This document shows positions 8,560-16,776 of a stretch of DNA of 64,000 nucleotides, piece after piece. The stretch's first letter is position 1, and each line of letters opens with the position of its first letter. Under the pieces are notes generated by a model, which saw only the letters and a program-made list of their open reading frames with translations, was not told where the DNA came from and did not search any database. The position numbers and the translations under genes are program-made. The stretch comes from Proteinivorax hydrogeniformans (GTDB lineage Bacteria > Bacillota > Proteinivoracia > Proteinivoracales > Proteinivoracaceae). Location: the NCBI RefSeq assembly GCF_040515995.1, contig NZ_CP159485.1:1984001-2048000 (forward strand), written 5' to 3'.

Positions 8560-9660
8560 TTATTTTTTTTGTTTGCTAACTATATAAGCAACTATATTTC
8601 TCAGGATAATTCTAAACACTGCAACTACAGGAACACCTAAAATCATACCTTTAATACCAAAGAAGGTTCCACCAGCTATCAAAGATAAAATTACTGCAAC
8701 TGGGTGTAACTTTAGTTTCTTACCTAAGACTTGTGGCGCTACAAGCTGACTTTCGATTTGCTGAATAATTGTTATCACTATTACCACTTTTACAGCTAGT
8801 ATTGGATCTTGGAAAAATGCAATTATAGTTGCTGGGATTGCCCCAATCCAAGGGCCAAAATATGGTATTACATTAGTAATACCTGCAAAAATCCCTAAAG
8901 TCAGTGCATAATCCACTCCCAAAAACAACAGACCAAAATATGTGGTTGTACCTATCATAACACAAACGATTATTATTCCTCTTATATAATTTCCTAAGGA
9001 TTCGTCAATTTCATGAGTTATCTTTGCAAAGCTGGCTCTTTTATTTGCAGGTAAGAGTTTGAAAAATGCTTTTTGAAAAATATAATAATCACGTAAACAA
9101 TAGAACGTTAACACCAAAACCATAAAAACTTGGAATAACCCCATAGCCAAACTTAAACCAAACTCTGGAAGTCTAGCAAAACCATTTATAAGTGCATCTT
9201 GAAGTGCCTCTAAGCTTTCTTCAATACTATCTTCTAGTCCTTTTGGTAATTCTATACGCTCTGTTTGTTGATTAAAATCTACAATAAACTCATTGATATC
9301 TTCAGTATAATTGGGCAAATGATGAGTCAATCGGTCTATCTCATGGCTCACTATCGGAACCATTCTAGCAACTAAAATATAAAGAAGAGTAAATATAATT
9401 ATGTAAATAGCTAATACAGATACTCCCCTTGGTACCTTCCGCTCTTGAAAAAACACTACTACGGGATTTAAGATATAAGCGATTATTAAGGCAACAATAA
9501 GAGGTGTTAATAGCGAAACCACTGTTCTGCCAAATAGCGCTATAAATGAGATTACAGATGCAGTGACTAAAGAAAATATGAAAAATACTAAAAGAACTGC
9601 CAGGGTGATTTTCATAGCTAGCTTAACGTTTTTATTTTCAAAATAAGATTTTATGTTCAA
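8560..9660 (-). CDS. AI-2E/PerM family membrane protein (YrrI-like)
   Basis: Integral membrane protein of 366 residues of the AI-2E (PerM/TqsA) family. Family roles range from autoinducer-2 export to ion/H+ antiport, so no substrate can be given. Two helices occur near residues 15-65, a third near 75-95 and a large hydrophilic loop at 100-160. Four to five further helices follow, with the conserved LTLGIFAGITNVIPYFGPWIGAIPA stretch around residues 255-280. The TTG start has GGAGG 9 nt upstream. It lies upstream of alaS, as yrrI in Bacillus. Confidence 0.88.
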   Translation of the reverse strand: MNIKSYFENKNVKLAMKITLAVLLVFFIFSLVTASVISFIALFGRTVVSLLTPLIVALIIAYILNPVVVFFQERKVPRGVSVLAIYIIIFTLLYILVARMVPIVSHEIDRLTHHLPNYTEDINEFIVDFNQQTERIELPKGLEDSIEESLEALQDALINGFARLPEFGLSLAMGLFQVFMVLVLTFYCLRDYYIFQKAFFKLLPANKRASFAKITHEIDESLGNYIRGIIIVCVMIGTTTYFGLLFLGVDYALTLGIFAGITNVIPYFGPWIGAIPATIIAFFQDPILAVKVVIVITIIQQIESQLVAPQVLGKKLKLHPVAVILSLIAGGTFFGIKGMILGVPVVAVFRIILRNIVAYIVSKQKK

Positions 9661-9730
9661 TTTGCATTACCTCCTTTTTACATTCTATCACCCTAGGTGT
9701 TAAAATAAAACCTTTTTTTAAAATTAAAAT

Positions 9731-9756
9731 AGGCAGACGTGAATTCACATCTGCCT
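9731..9756 (-). terminator. Intrinsic terminator hairpin
   Basis: Near-perfect 26-nt inverted repeat (AGGCAGA...TCTGCCT) followed on the minus strand by ATTTTAATTTT. It ends the three-gene PRC-barrel/zinc-ribbon/anchored-protein transcript before the PerM-like gene. Confidence 0.75.
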
Positions 9757-9760
9757 TAAA

Positions 9761-10078
9761 CTATATCCTTTTTCTTCTTAACAGACGCTTAGGATGAATT
9801 TTTCTCGCCCTTTCTCTAACCTCTTCCTTTATCTCTTCTGTCGTCTCTAAAGCGTCGTCAACTGTATCTTCTAGTGTCTCTTCAACATTATCCTGAAACT
9901 TACTATAGTTAGCATGGTCAAAGGAGCTGCTGTCTTCATCAAGGTACTGAAAAGCATCATCTACATGAGAATAAAACCCTTCTTTAATCTTGTTAAAGCT
10001 AGTTTTTTTTAGCAATTTACCTACTGCTAGACCTATAAGCCCACCTACAACTAAACCTTGAATATACCCGCGTCTCAT
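9761..10078 (-). CDS. Small membrane-anchored protein, hypothetical (YtxH-like)
   Basis: About 105 residues. One glycine-rich membrane helix lies at the N-terminus (YIQGLVVGGLIGLAVGKLL, about residues 4-22). An acidic central part (DEDSSSFDHANYS, then EETLEDTVDDALETTEEIKEEVRERARK) is probably helical/coiled coil, and the tail is very basic (HPKRLLRRKRI). This architecture resembles YtxH-type envelope proteins, but I do not recognise a specific family. The ATG has GGAGG 5 nt upstream, directly behind the zinc-ribbon gene, so the two are co-transcribed. Confidence 0.75.
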   Translation of the reverse strand: MRRGYIQGLVVGGLIGLAVGKLLKKTSFNKIKEGFYSHVDDAFQYLDEDSSSFDHANYSKFQDNVEETLEDTVDDALETTEEIKEEVRERARKIHPKRLLRRKRI

Positions 10079-10093
10079 AAGCACCTCCACTAG

Positions 10094-10270
10094 TTAAAAT
10101 TCATCATCATATTCATCTTTTTCTAAAGCAACCAAGGAACCCTCGTCATCAACTTCAAACACTTCTAACTTTTCTTTCGACTTTTGATAAACAACAAAAC
10201 AATTCCAGCAATAGAACTGTCCGTTGGCTATCTGCCCAACATCTCTCCCTTGGCAAACAGGACAATTCAT
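10094..10270 (-). CDS. Small zinc-ribbon protein (58 aa)
   Basis: Short gene with ATG and GGAGG at 7 nt. The protein starts MNCPVCQG and has a second pair CWNC about 20 residues on, forming a CxxC...CxxC zinc ribbon. It ends in an acidic tail (LEKDEYDDEF). No function can be assigned. It lies between the PRC-barrel gene (13 bp) and the anchored small protein (15 bp between the ORFs) in one transcript. Confidence 0.75.
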   Translation of the reverse strand: MNCPVCQGRDVGQIANGQFYCWNCFVVYQKSKEKLEVFEVDDEGSLVALEKDEYDDEF

Positions 10271-10282
10271 TGTTTAACCTCC

Positions 10283-10861
10283 TTAGTATTGTTCCACTGT
10301 ATCCCAGCTATTATTATCCAATGTTTCATTTTTGTCAAAGTTGTTAATATATTTTTTTAGATCTTGTAACGTAAGCTGTTCCTTTGCCATATCAATAACT
10401 TCGTTTGGAACAACAATTGTATCTTTTCCATATATTGTTGACGAGGGAACGGGAATTATACCCCTTCCGTTTAAAATATCATTTACAACCCCATCAGAGA
10501 CCTCAAACCCTAGGATTTGCCCAGTTTCCTTAAGAAATAAAACGTCCTGTATATTGCCAAGATTTTCACCATTTTTACTATAAATGGGTTTTTCCTTTAT
10601 TCTAGCATATGGGAGACAATGCTCATGTAAATCTAATATTTTGGGTTTTTCTTTTTCTTTTAACACTATGGCACTCTCCCCTACATTAACTTGACTAGGA
10701 AGAACACCATAAGGTTGCGATATTATGGAGGCCTTTCTCAGTATTAAGCCTGCTAATTTGTGCTCTAAAGTACTTATATACCCTTCGCAAAATTCCCCCA
10801 CTTTCTCTCCTTTATCAATTGCTAAAAGTGGCATGCCAACCAAGTAATTAAGCCTTTTCAT
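10283..10861 (-). CDS. PRC-barrel domain protein (YrrD-like)
   Basis: 192 residues with two PRC-barrel-like repeats. The first begins NYLVGMPLLAIDKGEKVGEFCEG and the second begins PIYSKNGENLGNIQDVLFLKETGQILGFEVSDG. PRC barrels bind RNA or proteins (for example RimM, photosynthetic reaction centre H subunit); the role of the YrrD group is unknown. The start is the ATG with GGGGGG 6 nt before it; a longer reading upstream has no ribosome-binding site and overlaps a terminator. It is the first gene of the three-gene transcript 10861-9761. Confidence 0.85.
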   Translation of the reverse strand: MKRLNYLVGMPLLAIDKGEKVGEFCEGYISTLEHKLAGLILRKASIISQPYGVLPSQVNVGESAIVLKEKEKPKILDLHEHCLPYARIKEKPIYSKNGENLGNIQDVLFLKETGQILGFEVSDGVVNDILNGRGIIPVPSSTIYGKDTIVVPNEVIDMAKEQLTLQDLKKYINNFDKNETLDNNSWDTVEQY

Positions 10862-10925
10862 TTTATCCCCCCAAACTTTATTTTTTATTGTGTTATTTAT
10901 TTTCCCATAAAGCAGCATAAAAAAT

Positions 10926-10982
10926 ACACTCCTACTTTTTTGTAACACTGAGGTTTTTCAATGTTTAAAAAATTGGAAGTGT
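10926..10982 (-). terminator. Long terminator hairpin after DegV
   Basis: 57-nt imperfect hairpin on the minus strand: an outer 16-bp stem (ACACTTCC..., two mismatches) and an inner 8-bp stem, followed by TATTTTTT. It lies between degV and the PRC-barrel gene. Confidence 0.7.
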
Positions 10983-11008
10983 ATTTAAGGAAATAATTTA
11001 CTTTTTAT

Positions 11009-11851
11009 TTATTTTTTAATATATAAAATTCCAACTGTCTTAGGTCCGCAGTGGCTAGATATAACGCATCCTGCATCGGTAATGATAACTTGACCTTTAA
11101 CTTCCTTTTCAAGCTCAGCTTTTAAGTACTCTGCCCCTTCGCTATCCATAGAATGAGTTACAAAAATTCTATCTTCAGTAATCTCTTTTTTATTTTTTAA
11201 GGCATTCTTCAAAAGAGTTTTAAGAGCTTTTTTTCTTTTGCCCCGTGTTTTTTGAGCTAAAATCATTCCCCCATCAACAACTTTAACAACAGGTCGTATC
11301 TTTAACATATTTCCCACAAAGTTCTGCACTCCACTACATCTACCACCTTTATGGAGGTATTCTAGAGTGTTTATTACAAACTCAGTTTCGACTTTTTCTA
11401 CTAGATTCCTGACCTTTTGTGCAACCTCCTCCGAGCTAAACCCTTCATTTATAAAGTCCGCTGCTTTTAGCACAAGCAATCCTATCCCTGTAGAAAGGTT
11501 TTTAGAATCAACAACGTGTACTTTCCCATCTAAAGACTGAGAAGCTAAAGATGCATTTTGACAAGTTACGGAAAGATCGGAGGATAATCCTATATAAATA
11601 ATTTCATACCCATCGTCTATGTAGGGTTTAAACGCATCAATAAAATCTTGTGGGGAGGGAGCTGAAGTTTTAGGTAATTTTCCATTTTCATCAATTATAT
11701 TATACATCTTCTCTGTATTTATCTCTTGGCCATCTTTAAAAGCTTTATCCGCAAAGACTACACTTAGAGGCACTACATCTATTCTATGCTCATTTAATAG
11801 CTGTTTTGATAAATCACTGGTGCTATCTGTAAATAACTTTATCTTTTGCAT
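11009..11851 (-). CDS. DegV family fatty-acid-binding protein
   Basis: 280-residue DegV-fold protein. Characterised relatives (FakB) bind a fatty acid for phosphorylation by FakA in phospholipid synthesis; no FakA is in this window. Seen: KLFTDSTSDLSKQL at the N-terminus, KTSAPSPQDF, IGLSSDLSVTCQNA, and C-terminal THSMDSEGAEYL and CVISSHCGPKTVGI. The Ser/Thr and His residues that hold the carboxylate in this family are present. The ATG with GAGGAGG at 6 nt is preferred over in-frame starts upstream. A second DegV is at 59540-60406. Confidence 0.92.
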   Translation of the reverse strand: MQKIKLFTDSTSDLSKQLLNEHRIDVVPLSVVFADKAFKDGQEINTEKMYNIIDENGKLPKTSAPSPQDFIDAFKPYIDDGYEIIYIGLSSDLSVTCQNASLASQSLDGKVHVVDSKNLSTGIGLLVLKAADFINEGFSSEEVAQKVRNLVEKVETEFVINTLEYLHKGGRCSGVQNFVGNMLKIRPVVKVVDGGMILAQKTRGKRKKALKTLLKNALKNKKEITEDRIFVTHSMDSEGAEYLKAELEKEVKGQVIITDAGCVISSHCGPKTVGILYIKK

Positions 11852-11944
11852 AAACATCCTCCTCAAAAATGTATTGCTAAATAATTCTTCTTCATTATAT
11901 TATTGAAATCCTTTTATTTTAGGAAATTTGCCTTAAATGTCACT

Positions 11945-11973
11945 TTGAGCAATCTTTATACATAAACTATAAA
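11945..11973 (+). promoter_or_regulatory. Candidate promoter of asnB
   Basis: TTGAGC, 17-bp spacer and TATAAA, about 45 bp before asnB. Confidence 0.6.
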
Positions 11974-12018
11974 GATAGGTTCAAAATAGCATTTAATTGT
12001 TTAGAAGGAGGTAGTTTT

Positions 12019-13845
12019 ATGTGTGGGATAAACGGCCTGTATTTTTATAATCTTAGAGGAAAAGAAGCTGAAAGCTTGTTAAGAAATATGGCAAACACCA
12101 TGATTCATCGTGGCCCAGATGATGAGGGATTCTTCTTAAATCAACGAGTGGGACTATCTTTTAGGCGTCTTTCTATAATTGATACTACAGGAGCTAGTCA
12201 GCCATTAACAAATGAGAGAGGTAATATAAAGCTAGTTTGTAACGGAGAAATATATAACTATAAAGAGCTGCGAAAAGAATTGTCGAATAAGGGTCATAAA
12301 TTCTTTACGCAGGGAGATGCTGAGGTTATCATCCACTTATACGAAGAGCATGGAAAGGACTTAGTTAATCACCTTAGGGGGATGTTTTCATTTGTTCTTT
12401 ATGACATCGAGAAAGATAAAATTATTGCATGTCGAGACCATTTTGGGATAAAACCCTTATATTATACATTAAACCAAGATAGGTTTGCGTGTTCTTCTGA
12501 ACTAAAAAGTTTACTACTAACCATGCCTCAGAAAGAGTTAGATAAAGAAAGTCTTAGTTACTATCTCACATATCAATATGTCCCATTAGAGAAAACTATG
12601 ATCAAGGACGTTTTCAAATTATTACCAGGTCATCGACTGATAATAGATAAAAATGGTATTACAAAGGAAAAGTATTGGTCTGCAGAGTTTTCTCCTAAAG
12701 ATAAGCCAGTAGAGCAGTATAAAGACGAAATTTCCCATGTTATAGCACAGTCAGTAAAGGTTCATATGCAAAGTGACGTGCCTATAGGCGCTTTTCTATC
12801 TAGTGGCGTTGATTCAACTGCCATAGCTGCGCTAATGAGGCAGATTAAGAAAATCAATACTTTCTCTGTCGGTTTTGAAGGTTCCCAAAACGAGTGTGTT
12901 TACTCGTCTAAAACTAGCAAAGTTTTAGACACTGAGCATCATAAATGGATTATCAGCGAACAAGAATACTTTCAATCTATAAATGACTATATATGGTTTA
13001 TAGATGATCCTGTAGCTGATCCTTCCGCCATTGCATTGTATTTAGTTTCAAAGTTAGCTTCTAAGCATGTAAAGGTTGTTCTATCCGGAGAAGGTGCAGA
13101 CGAGTTTTTTGCTGGATACGGCATCTATAAAGAGCCACTAGCTCTGAAAAGATTCGACTTCGTTCCTAAGGGAATCAAAAAAGGTCTTAATAGAGCGATA
13201 AAACCTCTTTTCAAATTTCATGGTAAAAACTACCTATTAAGAGGAACTACAGAACTGTCAAACCGGTTTGTAGGCAACGCAAAAATCTTCGTTGATGACG
13301 TTAAAGATGTATTGATAGACCCACCCTCTACTTACGCTTCTCCTTTTGAACTAACTAAACCTTTTTACGAGACCTCCTCCCACTTAGACCCTGTTAAACA
13401 AATGCAAACTATAGATATAAACTTTTGGCTACCTGGTAACATCCTTACTAAGGCGGATAAAATGTCGATGGCTAATTCAATTGAGTTAAGAGTGCCATTT
13501 TTAGATATAGAAGTTTTTAAAGTTGCAAGTCAAATTCCCACTTCGCACTCTATAAACCCCAACACAACTAAAGCTATTTTAAGGGACGCATTAAAAAATG
13601 TAGTTCCAGAACATATAATTAACAGGCCCAAACTAGGATTCCCCGTCCCCCTCGCCCATTGGCTTAGAGGAAAAAGAGGTGAACATTGCATTAGCGTCAT
13701 AAAGTCTAGCGGTTTAGAAAAGGTCATCAACTTAAACTATGTCCAAAAATTATATAACGACCACCTAAGTGGCAAAGCTAATAACGCTAGAAAAATTTGG
13801 ACCTTGTACATTTTAGCTATGTGGCATAAAAAGTTTCTCTTATAA
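12019..13845 (+). CDS. asnB: Asparagine synthetase B, glutamine-hydrolysing
   Basis: Converts aspartate to asparagine with ATP, using ammonia released from glutamine. 608 residues. The N-terminal class II glutaminase domain starts with the nucleophile Cys2 (MCGINGLY) and has MIHRGPDDEG and RLSIID. The C-terminal synthetase domain has the PP-loop FLSSGVDSTAIAAL near residue 260, SGEGADEFFAGY near 355, and the C-terminal KADKMSMANSIELRVPFLD. AGAAGGAGG precedes the ATG. No terminator is visible behind it, so the first TM2 gene 70 bp downstream may be read from the same transcript. Confidence 0.96.
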   Translation: MCGINGLYFYNLRGKEAESLLRNMANTMIHRGPDDEGFFLNQRVGLSFRRLSIIDTTGASQPLTNERGNIKLVCNGEIYNYKELRKELSNKGHKFFTQGDAEVIIHLYEEHGKDLVNHLRGMFSFVLYDIEKDKIIACRDHFGIKPLYYTLNQDRFACSSELKSLLLTMPQKELDKESLSYYLTYQYVPLEKTMIKDVFKLLPGHRLIIDKNGITKEKYWSAEFSPKDKPVEQYKDEISHVIAQSVKVHMQSDVPIGAFLSSGVDSTAIAALMRQIKKINTFSVGFEGSQNECVYSSKTSKVLDTEHHKWIISEQEYFQSINDYIWFIDDPVADPSAIALYLVSKLASKHVKVVLSGEGADEFFAGYGIYKEPLALKRFDFVPKGIKKGLNRAIKPLFKFHGKNYLLRGTTELSNRFVGNAKIFVDDVKDVLIDPPSTYASPFELTKPFYETSSHLDPVKQMQTIDINFWLPGNILTKADKMSMANSIELRVPFLDIEVFKVASQIPTSHSINPNTTKAILRDALKNVVPEHIINRPKLGFPVPLAHWLRGKRGEHCISVIKSSGLEKVINLNYVQKLYNDHLSGKANNARKIWTLYILAMWHKKFLL

Positions 13846-13914
13846 ACCGTTAATACTTTCAAATATTTTAGAATATAAATTTAATAGTGAATATTAATTA
13901 GGGGGGGGAGATAT

Positions 13915-14142
13915 ATGTCAGCAAATCTAAAGTCTGAGAGAGACTTTTTGGTTACCTTACTATTAGCTATTTTTGTTGGCGGACTAGGAATTCATAGATT
14001 TTATGCTGGGAAAATAGGCACTGGATTTCTTATGCTTATTACTGCAGGTGGTTGTGGTATATGGTGGCTTATAGACATTATTCTTATTGCAACAGGTGGG
14101 TTTACAGATAATATAGGAAGACCGATTTCTAACAAGCCATAA
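13915..14142 (+). CDS. TM2 domain protein, copy 1
   Basis: 75-residue membrane protein of the TM2 family: two transmembrane helices joined by the conserved GIHRFYAGKIGTGFL turn and ending in GGCGIWWLIDIILIATGGFTD. Function in bacteria is unknown. It is the first of three tandem paralogues (14307 and 14681), which differ mostly at the ends. GGGGGGGGAG lies directly in front of the ATG. A terminator follows at 14150-14194. Confidence 0.9.
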   Translation: MSANLKSERDFLVTLLLAIFVGGLGIHRFYAGKIGTGFLMLITAGGCGIWWLIDIILIATGGFTDNIGRPISNKP

Positions 14143-14149
14143 GTTCATT

Positions 14150-14194
14150 AAAAAACCCAAGCAAGTAGCCGCACTTTACTTGTCTGGGTTTTTT
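14150..14194 (+). terminator. Terminator after TM2 copy 1
   Basis: AAAAAACCCA...TGGGTTTTTT hairpin with inner CAAGTA/TACTTG pairing; works in both directions but suits the TM2 copy 1 transcript. Confidence 0.85.
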
Positions 14195-14249
14195 GATTAA
14201 AATAATTCTCTCCAATTTCGACAGTTATTTGCAAATTTCTAAAAATCTC

Positions 14250-14278
14250 TTGGATTACTAGGTATTATGCGCTATAAT
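14250..14278 (+). promoter_or_regulatory. Promoter of TM2 copy 2
   Basis: TTGGAT, 17-bp spacer and TATAAT, 28 bp before the start codon of the second TM2 gene. Confidence 0.75.
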
Positions 14279-14306
14279 TAAATTAGTAAAAATTAGGAGG
14301 GATAAA

Positions 14307-14519
14307 ATGCAAGAACAAAAAAGTTTTTTAGTGGCTTTACTGTTATCAATTTTTGTAGGTTCTTTAGGGGTTCACAGATTTTATGTAGGTAAAATCGGAA
14401 CAGGAATCTTAATGCTTATTACATTAGGTGGTTGTGGTATTTGGACTTTAATCGATATTATTATGATTGCAACTGGTAGCTTCACTGACAGCGAAGGTCG
14501 TCCGCTAGCTAAAGACTAA
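14307..14519 (+). CDS. TM2 domain protein, copy 2
   Basis: 70-residue paralogue of the neighbouring TM2 proteins with the same two-helix layout (LVALLLSIFVGSLGVHRFYVGKIGTGILMLITLGGCGIW, then LIDIIMIATGSFTDSEGR). AGGAGGGATAAA precedes the ATG. Unlike copy 1 it has its own clean promoter and lies between two terminators, so it can be expressed alone. Function unknown. Confidence 0.9.
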   Translation: MQEQKSFLVALLLSIFVGSLGVHRFYVGKIGTGILMLITLGGCGIWTLIDIIMIATGSFTDSEGRPLAKD

Positions 14520-14544
14520 TGTAAATGGTTTATACATATTTTGC

Positions 14545-14573
14545 TTGTTTATCCATCAGTTTCCAGCTATAAT
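14545..14573 (+). promoter_or_regulatory. Promoter upstream of TM2 copy 3
   Basis: TTGTTT, 17-bp spacer and TATAAT. Transcription would start about 40 nt before the hairpin at 14618-14648, and thus before the third TM2 gene. Confidence 0.6.
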
Positions 14574-14617
14574 TATTATACTTTCATTCTGTTTATAAGC
14601 AATCAAAATATGCTGTT

Positions 14618-14648
14618 AAAAAAAGGAGATGTAACATCTCCTTTTTTT
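14618..14648 (+). terminator. Perfect hairpin terminator/attenuator before TM2 copy 3
   Basis: AAAAAAAGGAGATGT and its exact complement, followed by seven T. It may end read-through from copy 2. It also lies between the promoter at 14545 and TM2 copy 3, so it may attenuate that gene. Confidence 0.75.
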
Positions 14649-14680
14649 AATCCATTTAACCTTTACGGGAGGTAATTTTT

Positions 14681-14890
14681 ATGTCGGAAAAGAATTTTCT
14701 AGTCACTTTATTACTTGCTATATTAATCGGAGAGCTTGGTATTCATAGATTTTATGCCGGTAAAATAGGAACAGGACTACTGATGCTTTTTACTCTTGGG
14801 GGTTGTGGTATCTGGTGGATCATAGATATTATAATTGTTGCCACCGGTAACTTTAAAGATAGCAAAGGCCTTTCAATTGTTAACTATTAA
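14681..14890 (+). CDS. TM2 domain protein, copy 3
   Basis: 69-residue third paralogue: LVTLLLAILIGELGIHRFYAGKIGTGLL, GGCGIWWIIDIIIVATGNFKDSKG. GGGAGG precedes the ATG. Its 3' end overlaps the likely start of the DUF2752 gene, so these two small membrane proteins are probably made together. Function unknown. Confidence 0.9.
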   Translation: MSEKNFLVTLLLAILIGELGIHRFYAGKIGTGLLMLFTLGGCGIWWIIDIIIVATGNFKDSKGLSIVNY

Positions 14891-15188
14891 AGGTGAGCGT
14901 CGAGACCACCTCAAGTTTATCTTCTTTGTGTCCGTCCCCATCTTGTTTATGGTTATTCCGTCTAAACTAGTAGAAGGTGTCGGTTCTTTGTGCCTGTTCA
15001 ATAATTTGCTCGGTTACGAATGCTGGGGCTGCGGTTTAACAAGAGCGTTTTCCAACTTTTTTAACTTTAATTTTAGCCAGGCTTTTAGCTATAATAAAGG
15101 AATAATATTTATCATACCGCTAATGGCGTTTTTGTGGATTCACTATGTTTACTACTATGTTAAAAAATATATATTTAACAAAAGATAA
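14877..15188 (+). CDS. DUF2752 family membrane protein
   Basis: About 103-residue membrane protein with the DUF2752 core CWGCGLTRAF in the middle, a helix before it (FIFFVSVPILFMVIPSKLV) and a C-terminal helix (IIFIIPLMAFLWIHYVYYY). Family members are often found next to TM2 proteins; biochemical function is unknown. No ATG with a ribosome-binding site is present. I chose TTG at 14877, which overlaps the TM2 gene by 14 bp; an earlier TTG at 14835 is possible. The start is uncertain, the frame is not. Confidence 0.75.
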   Translation: MLTIKGERRDHLKFIFFVSVPILFMVIPSKLVEGVGSLCLFNNLLGYECWGCGLTRAFSNFFNFNFSQAFSYNKGIIFIIPLMAFLWIHYVYYYVKKYIFNKR

Positions 15189-15235
15189 AGTAAAACTTCA
15201 ATCAGTAGCGGTCTTACAGCTAGTTAACCGGCGAT

Positions 15236-15277
15236 AAAAAAGGTCAGCTTCTCAAACTATGAGACGCTGACCTTTTT
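15236..15277. terminator. Bidirectional terminator between DUF2752 and MATE-like genes
   Basis: AAAAAAGGTCAGC...GCTGACCTTTTT with an inner loop pairing. The left arm contains the TGA stop of the minus-strand transporter. Confidence 0.85.
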
Positions 15278-16602
15278 ATTCTGATAACTTTTTTGTATTT
15301 TACTGAAGTAAGTAATAGGAAGCCATTTTCGCACATTTCTCCAACCACCATAGCCGTTCCACCGACAATTCCAGGATTTGATGGAGAAATAAACGTCAAT
15401 ATTGTTACAGTTGTAATTAATCCTATTATATTTAAGGATTTACCGTATGTTACATACTTTGTCTGCTTTGCATACATAAAAATTCCCCATAAGAACTGCC
15501 TGCATGCAACTAAGGTTGGCAATACCACCATAATCTTCAGTACATCCACTGCATTTATCGCTACTTCATGACTTACACCCATAACCTCAACTAAAACAGT
15601 ATATCCTAGCGGAGTATAACATAATAACACCATTATCGAAGTTAATATCGCCGCCATTATTATCGCAAATTTCCCTATATCTTTTATGCGTTGCCTATAA
15701 TTATCGCCATTTAAAAAGTTTAATGGAACCTGATGAAACATCTGTAATACGCTTACAAATATCACCCCTAACCCCCACGCAACTGCATATGAACTTATAG
15801 CCACTTGAGGGTTGTCAGTCCGTGCTAAACCTGCATTTATAGTTGGTTTTGAAACTGTCCTAAATATAGCAGTAGTAAAAAGTGGCAAAAAGAAACTTAA
15901 AATCATTGGAAAGTTTAATTCAGCTTGCTTTCTAGCTGAAGTTAGCGGTGCGTTGGCTATCTTTTTAGTCACTTCCCCTATTTTCAGCCTTATCACTGTA
16001 TAGATGGTAGCACCTTCGCAGAGTATTACAAAAGCAAACATCGCACCCACTAACACTCCACCATTGATCGTTGCAGGCAGGTATTCAATAACTACCACTA
16101 ATAAATAGACCATTGCAACCCTTATAAAAGTCGAAAGGGTTATTACTGGTGTTAGTTTAAATTTAATCGCCACACCTTGCATGAATTCTCTAAAAGCAAC
16201 AAAGATAGGAACAAAAATAAATACCTTTAAAATATCTATTGTAGGTTCCATTATCTCCTGCTCTATTCCCATTACATATTCAAGTAACAACCTCGCCCCA
16301 CCTGAGTGAACCACTAAAGTAAAAGTGCAAAATACAACCAGTAATAAAATTTTTATAAACCTTCTTACCATCCGATAACTTTGTTCATCATGTACTAAAG
16401 CAGCTACTGTCTGTTTAGTCATGTTAACTGGGCTTTGAAATATTTGCATAACACTTTTTGCAACTGCAAAAGCAGAAATGTATATTTCTGACGAAGGCAG
16501 CTTTGCTAGTGCTGTGTTAAATAAGGTGTGAGTTGTACTTATTAGCATTTGGGTTAAGCCTAGTGGAATAAAAAAACTAAACTGTTCCCATAAGCTTATC
16601 AT
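15244..16602 (-). CDS. MATE-like / polysaccharide-flippase-superfamily membrane protein
   Basis: About 452 residues and 12 membrane helices arranged as two related halves (WEQFSFFIPLGLTQMLISTTHTLFNTAL at the start, ELNFPMILSFFLPLFTTAIFRTVSKPTINAGL at the middle), as in MATE antiporters. Substrate unknown. The coordinates give the first standard start codon, but that ATG has no ribosome-binding site. Seventeen in-frame codons upstream (to 16653) the sequence reads GGGGGA, 7 nt, then ATC, with no ATG/GTG/TTG in between. The real N-terminus may therefore begin at this ATC. A candidate promoter (TTGAGT, 17 bp, TATAAT) lies at about 16700-16730. Confidence 0.85.
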   Translation of the reverse strand: MISLWEQFSFFIPLGLTQMLISTTHTLFNTALAKLPSSEIYISAFAVAKSVMQIFQSPVNMTKQTVAALVHDEQSYRMVRRFIKILLLVVFCTFTLVVHSGGARLLLEYVMGIEQEIMEPTIDILKVFIFVPIFVAFREFMQGVAIKFKLTPVITLSTFIRVAMVYLLVVVIEYLPATINGGVLVGAMFAFVILCEGATIYTVIRLKIGEVTKKIANAPLTSARKQAELNFPMILSFFLPLFTTAIFRTVSKPTINAGLARTDNPQVAISSYAVAWGLGVIFVSVLQMFHQVPLNFLNGDNYRQRIKDIGKFAIIMAAILTSIMVLLCYTPLGYTVLVEVMGVSHEVAINAVDVLKIMVVLPTLVACRQFLWGIFMYAKQTKYVTYGKSLNIIGLITTVTILTFISPSNPGIVGGTAMVVGEMCENGFLLLTSVKYKKVIRIKRSASHSLRS

Positions 16603-16776
16603 GGTTTTATTATCAACTGTATGATTAACTCTGTGTTTAGCCGGATTAGAGATGGCGCTCTCCCCCTGTTAAAACGCGAATTTTGTCCATTGCTATAATA
16701 TTATTATAATTTATAAAACATCAACACTCAACAGGAGAAAACAGCCGTAATAGCTTACATAGTGGTAGTAGACTTT

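Noticed and set aside
15293-15571. 92-codon plus-strand frame inside the MATE-like gene
   Set aside because: Antisense shadow of a membrane-protein gene with no start signal.
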